Assembly (NCBI GenBank): GCA_021790625.1
Contig: JAJYGL010000134.1
Span: 1-7,692 of the forward strand
Direction of reading: 5' to 3'
From: Pseudomonadota bacterium
GTDB lineage: Bacteria > Pseudomonadota > Gammaproteobacteria > Burkholderiales > Sulfuriferulaceae
Length of the DNA stretch: 7,692 bases
Shown: piece by piece, positions 1-5,246 of the stretch
How the letters are laid out: each line of letters starts with the position of its first letter
How positions within the stretch are numbered: the first letter of the stretch is position 1
The notes under the pieces: model-generated
Database searches by the model: none
The model's input: the letters and a program-made list of their open reading frames with translations, nothing else
What the model was told of the DNA's origin: nothing
Translations under genes and position numbers: made by a program

Positions 1-124
1 CAAGCGCAATTTCGCCGCGGAAACCGAAACGTTCCGCCTTTCCGGCGGGACCCTTGTGTACCGGGCTGAGCAGCCGGCCTTCTGCGTCGAGGCGGGCAAA
101 CGGGGTGGCGCTGATATCAGTCAT
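1..124 (-). CDS. unidentified protein, N-terminal 41 codons only (gene runs off the left edge)
   Basis: A minus-strand ATG at 124-122 opens a frame without stops to the window edge. An AAGGA ribosome binding site at 135-131 lies 6 bases before it, which decides the start. The visible product begins MTDISATPFARLDAEGRLLS and continues with a Gly, Lys and Arg-rich stretch (VHKGPAGKAERFGFRGEIAL). I see no signal peptide, membrane segment or metal-binding motif in these residues and do not recognise the family. It does not look like the start of DraT, DraG, NifA or NifB as I remember them. The gene lies 87 bp downstream of the receiver-like gene on the same strand with no terminator visible between them, so it may share its transcript and the sigma-54 control. 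That it is a gene is likely; its function is unknown. Confidence 0.55.
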   Translation of the reverse strand, partial: MTDISATPFARLDAEGRLLSPVHKGPAGKAERFGFRGEIAL

Positions 125-211
125 TGCTGTTCCTTCAGAAGTTGCGCAGAAAATCTGCAGTGGCGTAAAAAGTCGAGTGGCGATCAAGTGCAACCGTGTG
201 TTGTCGTGTGC

Positions 212-643
212 TCATGACTGCACCGGCACCACTGGAATCCCCAGCGGTGCAATCCGCCCCAGTGCGGTATTGACACGCCGGCGCGCACCTTCGATGGTGG
301 GGGGTGCGGTGAGCAGACCGTTTGCGCCTGCTGCCAGCGCTTCATTCACCCCCGGCTGGTCGGCATTGGCGCAGACCAGCAGAATTTTCGCCTGTGGCAA
401 CTGCGCACGCAGGCGCGAGATTGTGGCGGTTGCCTCCTGCGCGATGTAGTCGGTGCCGAGCAGCACCAGATCGGGCGGCCAATGCTGTGCCTTGCTGATG
501 GCTGCGTCCGGACCCGCGAGAATATGCGTCTCGTACTCATCGGCCAGGATGAACTGCAACCCCATGCTGTTTACTTCATCCTGGTCCACAATGAATATGC
601 GCCTGTTTTCCACTGCGCGCTGACTGTCTACCCCGATCTGCAT
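212..643 (-). CDS. stand-alone degenerate receiver (pseudo-response-regulator) protein
   Basis: The 143-residue product reads as a single CheY-like receiver domain from about residue 14 to 129. The beta-1 strand and acidic pocket are RIFIVDQDE (D20, D22, E23). The beta-3 strand is PDLVLLGTD (57-65), beta-4 is KILLVCANAD (86-95), and the beta-5 turn is GANGLLTAPP (106-115). In a normal receiver the residue after the beta-3 strand is the phosphorylated Asp; here it is G63, with D65 two places on. The switch Thr/Ser at the end of beta-4 is C91, and the conserved Lys before Pro in beta-5 is A113. The fold therefore seems kept but phosphotransfer is probably lost. There is no room for an HTH or ANTAR output domain; only a short Pro/Val-rich tail follows. 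It is probably cytoplasmic and works through protein contacts, which is inference. The start is fixed by a strong AGGAGGTG site. It is transcribed away from nifH from an apparent sigma-54 promoter. Confidence 0.8.
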   Translation of the reverse strand: MQIGVDSQRAVENRRIFIVDQDEVNSMGLQFILADEYETHILAGPDAAISKAQHWPPDLVLLGTDYIAQEATATISRLRAQLPQAKILLVCANADQPGVNEALAAGANGLLTAPPTIEGARRRVNTALGRIAPLGIPVVPVQS

Positions 644-645
644 GT

Positions 646-653
646 CACCTCCT
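646..653 (-). promoter_or_regulatory. strong Shine-Dalgarno site of the receiver-like gene
   Basis: On the minus strand AGGAGGTG runs from 653 to 646, two bases before the ATG at 643. This near-complete anti-Shine-Dalgarno match selects the start codon and supports this gene against the overlapping plus-strand frames. Confidence 0.8.
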
Positions 654-677
654 CACCGTATCTGACGGTGTGATCCC

Positions 678-693
678 AGCAATTCGCGTTCCA
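678..693 (-). promoter_or_regulatory. sigma-54 (-24/-12) promoter of the leftward receiver-like gene
   Basis: Read on the minus strand from 693 to 678 the sequence is TGGAACGCGAATTGCT. Against the sigma-54 consensus TGGCACG-N4-TTGCW it matches 11 of 12 defined positions (C to A at the fourth base), with the required GG-N10-GC spacing. Transcription would start near 667, about 24 bases before the ATG at 643 and just upstream of its ribosome binding site. The match and position are seen directly; activity is inferred. Confidence 0.7.
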
Positions 694-734
694 GAAATAC
701 GATGTTGGCATCTTGAATTTATTTTTCTGTTTTT

Positions 735-747
735 ATTCAATCTATTA
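735..747 (+). promoter_or_regulatory. IHF-type site, one mismatch, on the leftward side
   Basis: ATTCAATCTATTA fits the IHF core WATCAA-N4-TTR except for T instead of A at the second base. It lies in an AT-rich stretch between the activator site and the leftward sigma-54 promoter, where a bend would help the bound activator reach the polymerase. AT-rich DNA gives such near-matches by chance, so this is tentative. Confidence 0.4.
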
Positions 748-794
748 TAGCTGTTGTGTGGTTGATGCTCCTGTCAGGATGCAATCCATGCACT

Positions 795-810
795 TGTATT
801 GTTTCATACA
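795..810. promoter_or_regulatory. NifA upstream activator site (TGT-N10-ACA)
   Basis: TGTATTGTTTCATACA is an exact TGT-N10-ACA, the palindromic site to which NifA binds upstream of nif promoters. Its centre is about 143 bp upstream of the expected nifH transcription start and about 135 bp upstream of the expected start of the leftward transcript, both in the usual working range. I found no second TGT-N10-ACA in this gap. Confidence 0.75.
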
Positions 811-890
811 GCCAGCGGCGGTTTTTGTGCGGTTTGTAGCAGACCCAATACCGCAAGCGATGTGAGTTTGAATTTAATAAAAATATTTAA

Positions 891-903
891 TATCAATATG
901 TTG
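891..903 (+). promoter_or_regulatory. IHF binding site, perfect consensus, on the nifH side
   Basis: TATCAATATGTTG matches WATCAA-N4-TTR at every defined position and is preceded by an A/T tract (871-890), as is common for strong IHF sites. It lies between the NifA-type site and the nifH sigma-54 promoter, the standard arrangement for NifA-activated nifH promoters, where IHF bends the DNA to bring NifA to sigma-54 polymerase. Confidence 0.7.
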
Positions 904-919
904 GTGTGATTTTTTTGTC

Positions 920-935
920 TGGCATGCTTGTTGCT
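920..935 (+). promoter_or_regulatory. sigma-54 (-24/-12) promoter of nifH
   Basis: TGGCATGCTTGTTGCT matches TGGCACG-N4-TTGCW at 11 of 12 defined positions (C to T at the sixth), with GG at 921-922, GC at 933-934 and exactly ten bases between. Transcription would start near 946, giving nifH a leader of about 130 bases. With the upstream NifA-type and IHF sites this is a complete nitrogen-fixation promoter and probably drives the whole nifHDK-ferredoxin-nifEN run. Confidence 0.9.
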
Positions 936-1075
936 GCAGTGGCGCTGCACCACGTGTTTTGCCAAACGAGTGACTCAAAACGAAGAAAGAGAAGGTTTCC
1001 TCAAGGCGCTAAGTTGGTCGCAACGGTTTTTGGTAAACAACTTGTACGGATCGTTCACTGATAAGGAGTAACAAA

Positions 1076-1966
1076 ATGGCAGCTTTGAGACAAATCGCCT
1101 TTTACGGCAAAGGTGGCATCGGCAAATCGACCACTTCGCAAAACACGCTGGCCGCGCTGGCCGAAATGGGGCAGAAGATTCTGATCGTCGGGTGTGATCC
1201 CAAGGCGGACTCCACCCGTCTGATCCTGCACTCCAAGGCGCAGGATACCATCCTGTCGCTGGCTGCAGATGCCGGTTCAGTGGAAGACCTCGAACTCGAG
1301 GACGTGATGAAAATCGGTTACCGCGACATTCGTTGTGTCGAATCCGGCGGTCCCGAGCCTGGCGTCGGCTGCGCTGGCCGCGGTGTGATCACCTCGATCA
1401 ACTTTCTTGAAGAAGAAGGCGCTTACGACGGCGTGGACTATGTCTCGTACGACGTGCTGGGCGACGTGGTGTGTGGCGGTTTTGCCATGCCGATTCGTGA
1501 AAACAAGGCGCAGGAAATCTACATCGTCATGTCGGGTGAGATGATGGCCATGTATGCGGCCAACAACATTTCCAAAGGCATCCTGAAATATGCCAATTCG
1601 GGCGGTGTGCGTCTGGGCGGGCTGGTGTGCAATGAACGCCAGACCGACAAGGAGCTCGAGCTGGCCGAATCGCTTGCCGGCAAGCTCGGTACCCGTCTGA
1701 TCCACTTCGTTCCCCGTGACAACGTGGTGCAACACGCTGAACTGCGTCGCATGACCGTGCTCGAGTACGCACCGGAGTCCAAGCAGGCCAACGAGTACCG
1801 CCAACTGGCGCAGAAGATCCATGCCAATGCAGGCAATGGCACGATCCCGACGCCGATCACCATGGACGAACTGGAAGACCTGCTGATGGAACACGGCATC
1901 ATGAAGCGGGTAGACGAGACCATCGTCGGCAAGACGGCCGCCGAACTGGCGGCTGCTGCGGCCTGA
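1076..1966 (+). CDS. nifH: nitrogenase iron protein (dinitrogenase reductase) NifH
   Basis: The 296-residue product is the homodimeric Fe protein that binds MgATP and a [4Fe-4S] cluster and delivers electrons one at a time to the MoFe protein. The P-loop is GKGGIGKS (11-18). Switch I holds D41-P-K-A-D45 and switch II D126-V-L-G-D130. The cluster ligands are C99 and C133, one from each subunit pair position. R102 in CAGRG is the arginine that DraT ADP-ribosylates in organisms that have that system. Length is normal (about 290-297), and the C-terminus is an Ala-rich tail. The start is supported by AAGGAG at 1063-1068, 7 bases before the ATG. It is the first gene of the rightward unit, behind a sigma-54/NifA promoter. 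Sequence motifs fit the ordinary Mo-type (group I) NifH rather than VnfH or AnfH, since it sits with Mo-type nifDK. Confidence 0.98.
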   Translation: MAALRQIAFYGKGGIGKSTTSQNTLAALAEMGQKILIVGCDPKADSTRLILHSKAQDTILSLAADAGSVEDLELEDVMKIGYRDIRCVESGGPEPGVGCAGRGVITSINFLEEEGAYDGVDYVSYDVLGDVVCGGFAMPIRENKAQEIYIVMSGEMMAMYAANNISKGILKYANSGGVRLGGLVCNERQTDKELELAESLAGKLGTRLIHFVPRDNVVQHAELRRMTVLEYAPESKQANEYRQLAQKIHANAGNGTIPTPITMDELEDLLMEHGIMKRVDETIVGKTAAELAAAAA

Positions 1967-1984
1967 TCAGGGGTAGCGGGGGGC

Positions 1985-2008
1985 GCGCGGCGGCAGGGGC
2001 CGCCGCGC
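1985..2008 (+). other. strong hairpin downstream of nifH
   Basis: The arms GCGCGGCGGC (1985-1994) and GCCGCCGCGC (1999-2008) pair perfectly over 10 bp around the loop AGGG. It lies 18 bases after the nifH stop and has no T run behind it. It is therefore unlikely to be a strong intrinsic terminator. It could protect the 3' end of a processed nifH mRNA and so help give the known excess of Fe protein over MoFe protein. Confidence 0.75.
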
Positions 2009-2038
2009 TGCAGGAGAGTTGCGCACAGCGTATCGCAA

Positions 2039-2055
2039 GGTGGAGCTGATCCACC
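2039..2055 (+). other. second hairpin in the nifH-nifD spacer
   Basis: GGTGGA (2039-2044) and TCCACC (2050-2055) form a 6-bp perfect stem around a five-base loop, 30 bases after the first hairpin. No T run follows. It is weaker than the first and may be a chance stem or part of the same processing region. The rest of the 178-base spacer shows only the nifD ribosome binding site (AGGAGA, 2134-2139). Confidence 0.5.
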
Positions 2056-2144
2056 AGCCAGGCGCAGCGACGCGGTTTGCAGAGCTCTTCCGGGAGCGGG
2101 AAACGGTCCTTGTGACAGCTTGCTAATGTAGCCAGGAGAAGAAA

Positions 2145-3599
2145 ATGAGTCTGACAGTCGAAGATGTGAAACAGCGCAACGAATCCTTGATCAAGGAAGT
2201 GCTCGAGGTGTATCCCGAGAAGACCGCCAAGAAACGCGCCAAGCACCTGAACGTGTATGAATCGGGCAAACCGGACTGCGACGTCAAGTCGAACATCAAG
2301 TCCCTGCCCGGGGTCATGACCATCCGCGGGTGTGCCTATGCAGGTTCCAAGGGCGTGGTGTGGGGGCCGATCAAAGACATGATCCACATCAGCCACGGCC
2401 CGGTGGGTTGTGGCCAGTACTCCTGGGCATCGCGGCGCAATTATTACATTGGCGTCACAGGCATCGACAGTTTTGGCACCATGCAGTTCACTTCCGATTT
2501 CCAGGAAAAGGATATCGTGTTCGGCGGTGACAAGAAGCTGGAAAAAATCATCGATGAAATTCAGGAACTGTTCCCGCTCAACAAGGGGATCTCGGTGCAG
2601 TCCGAGTGCCCGATCGGTCTGATCGGTGACGACATCGAAGCGGTGTCGAAGAAAAAATCCAAGGAATACGATGGCAAGACTATCGTGCCGGTGCGTTGCG
2701 AAGGATTTCGTGGCGTGTCGCAGTCACTGGGTCACCATATCGCCAATGACGCGGTGCGTGATTGGGTGTTTGACAAATCCGGCGACAAGCATGTCGACTT
2801 TGAAGGCACACCGTACGATGTGGCCATCATCGGGGATTACAACATCGGCGGTGATGCCTGGTCTTCACGCATCCTGCTGGAGGAAATGGGCCTGCGCGTG
2901 ATCGCGCAGTGGTCGGGCGATGGCACGCTCGCCGAACTGGAGAACACGCCCAAGGCCAAGCTGAACGTGCTGCACTGCTATCGTTCGATGAACTACATTT
3001 CGCGCCACATGGAAGAGAAATATGGCATCCCCTGGGTGGAGTACAACTTCTTCGGTCCGTCCAAGATCGAGGCCAGTCTGCGTGAAATCGCCAGCCACTT
3101 CGACGACCGGATCAAGGAAGGTGCGGAACGCGTCATTGCCAAATATCGCACACTGACCGATGCGGTCATCGAGAAGTACCGTCCGCGTCTCGAAGGTAAA
3201 ACGGTGATGCTGTTCGTCGGCGGCCTGCGTCCGCGGCACGTCATCGGCGCTTATGAGGATCTGGGTATGGAAGTGGTCGGCACTGGCTATGAATTCGGCC
3301 ACAACGACGATTATCAACGCACGACCCACTACGTGAAGGATGGCACGCTGATCTATGACGACGTGACCGGCTACGAATTCGAAAAATTCGTCGAGAAAGT
3401 GCAGCCTGATCTGGTCGGTTCCGGCATCAAGGAAAAGTACGTGTTCCAGAAGATGGGTGTGCCGTTCCGTCAGATGCACTCCTGGGATTATTCCGGGCCG
3501 TATCACGGCTACGATGGTTTTGCCATCTTCGCCCGCGACATGGATATGGCGATCAACAGCCCGGTCTGGGGACTGACCCGCGCCCCGTGGAGCAAATAA
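2145..3599 (+). CDS. nifD: nitrogenase molybdenum-iron protein alpha chain NifD
   Basis: The 484-residue subunit, of usual length, pairs with NifK in the alpha2-beta2 MoFe protein and holds the FeMo-cofactor where N2 is reduced. P-cluster ligands are C63, C89 and C155. The cofactor is held by C278 (HCYRSMNY) and H445 (RQMHSWDYSG). Active-site surroundings are kept: V71, R97, Q193 and H197 (SQSLGHH), the GGLRPRH loop near 359-365 and K429 near homocitrate. These correspond, with offsets of one to three, to the Azotobacter residues 62, 88, 154, 275, 442, 70, 96, 191 and 195. The presence of the Mo-type motifs and the lack of a vnfG/anfG gene after it exclude the alternative nitrogenases. AGGAGA lies 5 bases before the ATG. 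It follows nifH after 178 bases and precedes nifK by 59. Confidence 0.98.
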   Translation: MSLTVEDVKQRNESLIKEVLEVYPEKTAKKRAKHLNVYESGKPDCDVKSNIKSLPGVMTIRGCAYAGSKGVVWGPIKDMIHISHGPVGCGQYSWASRRNYYIGVTGIDSFGTMQFTSDFQEKDIVFGGDKKLEKIIDEIQELFPLNKGISVQSECPIGLIGDDIEAVSKKKSKEYDGKTIVPVRCEGFRGVSQSLGHHIANDAVRDWVFDKSGDKHVDFEGTPYDVAIIGDYNIGGDAWSSRILLEEMGLRVIAQWSGDGTLAELENTPKAKLNVLHCYRSMNYISRHMEEKYGIPWVEYNFFGPSKIEASLREIASHFDDRIKEGAERVIAKYRTLTDAVIEKYRPRLEGKTVMLFVGGLRPRHVIGAYEDLGMEVVGTGYEFGHNDDYQRTTHYVKDGTLIYDDVTGYEFEKFVEKVQPDLVGSGIKEKYVFQKMGVPFRQMHSWDYSGPYHGYDGFAIFARDMDMAINSPVWGLTRAPWSK

Positions 3600-3606
3600 T
3601 TGGTGT

Positions 3607-3626
3607 GGGCCGGATACGGCCGGCCC
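3607..3626 (+). other. hairpin in the nifD-nifK spacer
   Basis: GGGCCGG (3607-3613) and CCGGCCC (3620-3626) make a 7-bp all-G/C stem with a six-base loop, 8 bases after the nifD stop. No T run follows, and the nifK ribosome binding site is about 20 bases further on. It may pause RNases or ribosomes between the two co-translated subunits; the function is inferred. Confidence 0.6.
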
Positions 3627-3658
3627 TGCCCGATGCAACAGATCACTGGAGAAACAAA

Positions 3659-5197
3659 ATGAGTCAGAGCGCAGAAAAAATCATCGATCATGAAATGCTG
3701 TTCCGCCAGCCGGAATACACTGAAATGTTCGCCAGCAAGAAGCAGAATTTCGAATTCCCGTATCCGGCTGACAAGGTGACCGAGATTCGTGATTGGACCA
3801 AGACAGCTGAGTACCGTGAAAAGAATTTCGCTCGCGAGGCGCTGACGGTCAATCCAGCCAAGGCATGTCAGCCGCTCGGTGCCGTGTTTGCCGCGGTCGG
3901 ATTTGCCAATACCTTGCCGTTTGTGCATGGTTCGCAAGGCTGTGTGGCCTACTACCGCTCGCACTTCTCCCGTCACTTCAAGGAACCGACGTCGTGCGTG
4001 TCGTCGTCGATGACCGAAGACGCGGCTGTGTTCGGCGGATTGAACAACATGATCGATGGCCTGGCCAACTCGTACAGCATGTACAAGCCGGAAATGATTG
4101 CCGTCAGCACCACCTGTATGGCCGAGGTGATCGGTGACGATCTGGGCGCGTTCATCACCACCGCGAAACAAAAGGGCAGCGTGCCGGAAGATTTCGATGT
4201 GCCGTTTGCGCACACACCGGCATTTGTCGGCAGTCACATCACGGGTTACGATAATGCGCTCAAGGGCGTCCTGACCCATTTCTGGCACGGCAAGGAACGT
4301 GTCGCCAACAATGCCATCAATTTCATCGGCGGATTCGATGGCTTTGTCGTTGGCAATATGCCGGAGATCCGCCGCATTCTCAATCTGTTCGGAGCGGAAT
4401 ACACCGTGCTGTGCGATCCGTCCGATGTGTGGAACACGCCCAGCGACGGCGAATTCCGCATGTATGATGGCGGCACCACCAAGGCCGAGGTCAAGTCGGC
4501 ACTCAATGCCAAGGCCACGATCCTGTTCCAGGGCATCAGCACCGAGAAGACCGGCAAGTACATTGCCGAGACCGGGCAGGAAGTGGTATCGCTGCATCAC
4601 CCGCTCGGGCTGGCCGGAACCGACCAGTTCCTGATGGAAGTCTCGCGCCTGACCGGCAAACCGATCCCGGCGCAGCTGGAACGCGAGCGCGGCCGACTGG
4701 TCGATGCAATCGCCGATTCCAGTGCCCACATTCACGGCAAGAAGTTCGCGCTCTATGGCGATCCTGATCTCATGCTGGGTCTGACCGCCTTCCTGCTCGA
4801 ACTCGGTGCCGAGCCGGTGCATGTGCTGTCGACCAACGGCGACGATCACTGGGCAGCGAAGGTGCAGACCTTGTTCGATGCTTCGCCGTTCGGCAAGGGC
4901 TGTCACGTCTATGCCAAGAAAGACCTGTGGCACATGCGTTCGCTGCTGTTCACCGAGCCGGTCGATCTGCTCATCGGCAATACCTATGGCAAGTACCTTG
5001 AACGCGATTGCGGTGTGCCGCTGATCCGGCTCGGCTTCCCGATCTTCGACCGGCATCACCACCACCGTTTCCCGATCTGGGGCTATGAAGGTTCATTGCG
5101 TGTTCTGGTGACCATCCTGGACGAGATTTTCGAGGCCCTTGATGCGAACACCATCGATACTGCGAAAACCGATTACAGCTACGACATCATTCGCTAG
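3659..5197 (+). CDS. nifK: nitrogenase molybdenum-iron protein beta chain NifK
   Basis: NifK is the beta subunit of the MoFe protein and shares the [8Fe-7S] P-cluster with NifD. The chosen start at 3659 gives 512 residues beginning MSQSAEKIIDHEMLFRQPEY, the usual NifK N-terminus, with GGAGA at 3648-3652. The frame is open further upstream to an ATG at 3587, but that would overlap the end of nifD and add 24 unrelated residues. P-cluster ligands are C70 (KACQPLG), C95 (HGSQGC) and C153 (STTCMAE), at the same numbers as in Azotobacter. The C-terminal part keeps the FDRHHHHRF stretch and ends in the typical TDYSYDIIR. The gene is intact with no frameshift. It is followed after 49 bases by the ferredoxin gene rather than by nifT. 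Confidence 0.98.
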   Translation: MSQSAEKIIDHEMLFRQPEYTEMFASKKQNFEFPYPADKVTEIRDWTKTAEYREKNFAREALTVNPAKACQPLGAVFAAVGFANTLPFVHGSQGCVAYYRSHFSRHFKEPTSCVSSSMTEDAAVFGGLNNMIDGLANSYSMYKPEMIAVSTTCMAEVIGDDLGAFITTAKQKGSVPEDFDVPFAHTPAFVGSHITGYDNALKGVLTHFWHGKERVANNAINFIGGFDGFVVGNMPEIRRILNLFGAEYTVLCDPSDVWNTPSDGEFRMYDGGTTKAEVKSALNAKATILFQGISTEKTGKYIAETGQEVVSLHHPLGLAGTDQFLMEVSRLTGKPIPAQLERERGRLVDAIADSSAHIHGKKFALYGDPDLMLGLTAFLLELGAEPVHVLSTNGDDHWAAKVQTLFDASPFGKGCHVYAKKDLWHMRSLLFTEPVDLLIGNTYGKYLERDCGVPLIRLGFPIFDRHHHHRFPIWGYEGSLRVLVTILDEIFEALDANTIDTAKTDYSYDIIR

Positions 5198-5203
5198 TGT
5201 ACC

Positions 5204-5227
5204 GGGCGAAGCCTGCGGGCTTCGCCC
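5204..5227 (+). other. strong hairpin between nifK and the ferredoxin gene
   Basis: GGGCGAAGCC (5204-5213) and GGCTTCGCCC (5218-5227) pair over 10 bp around the loop TGCG, starting 6 bases after the nifK stop. The following bases (ACACAACAGG) contain no T run and lead straight into the next ribosome binding site. It may be a weak terminator, or more likely an mRNA stabiliser that sets the ratio of structural (HDK) to downstream (fdx-EN) gene products. Confidence 0.7.
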
Positions 5228-5246
5228 ACACAACAGGAGCCTGGAG

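Larger units (their letters stand above)
644..1075. promoter_or_regulatory. divergent nif control region between the receiver-like gene and nifH
   Basis: This 432-bp gap has no convincing coding frame and is clearly richer in A+T than its flanks, most of all at 715-750 and 870-900. From left to right it holds the leftward ribosome binding site, a leftward sigma-54 promoter (693-678), an imperfect IHF-type site (735-747), one NifA-type upstream activator site (795-810), a perfect IHF-type site (891-903) and the rightward sigma-54 promoter (920-935). After that comes a nifH leader of roughly 130 bases ending in AAGGAG at 1063-1068. The activator site sits almost midway: 101 bp separate it from the leftward -24 box and 109 bp from the rightward one. 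One NifA-bound site could therefore serve both directions by IHF-aided looping. Confidence 0.8.

Noticed and set aside
146..158. GCAGA-AAA-TCTGC hairpin between the two leftward genes as a terminator
   Set aside because: A 5-bp stem with low G/C content and no T run behind it on the minus strand cannot be supported as a terminator.
54..449. A 131-codon plus-strand open frame over the leftward genes
   Set aside because: It lies opposite the receiver-like gene, which has a strong ribosome binding site, a promoter and domain similarity; this frame has none of these.
935..949. TGCAG/CTGCA inverted repeat around the expected nifH transcription start as an operator
   Set aside because: Only five base pairs, partly made by the -12 box itself; too weak to call without conservation.
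1011..1043. AAGTTG/CAACTT (1011-1016, 1038-1043) and GTTG/CAAC (1013-1016, 1021-1024) as alternative leader hairpins of nifH, like a riboswitch
   Set aside because: The stems are only 6 and 4 bp, one with a 21-base loop; no known riboswitch core or conserved ligand-binding motif is visible.
2110..2123. Possible internal sigma-54 promoter before nifD (TTGCT at 2120-2124)
   Set aside because: The -24 position has TT instead of the essential GG at the correct spacing.
1277..3638. Long minus-strand open frames opposite nifH and nifD (1277-1894, 1899-2396, 2865-3638)
   Set aside because: Same shadow effect; no ribosome binding sites or recognisable domains, and they lie opposite intact nif genes.
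3509..5065. A 518-codon open frame on the minus strand across nifK
   Set aside because: It is a shadow of nifK, whose codon structure leaves the opposite strand open. Its product is His/Arg/Asp-rich without family motifs, and nifK is unmistakable.
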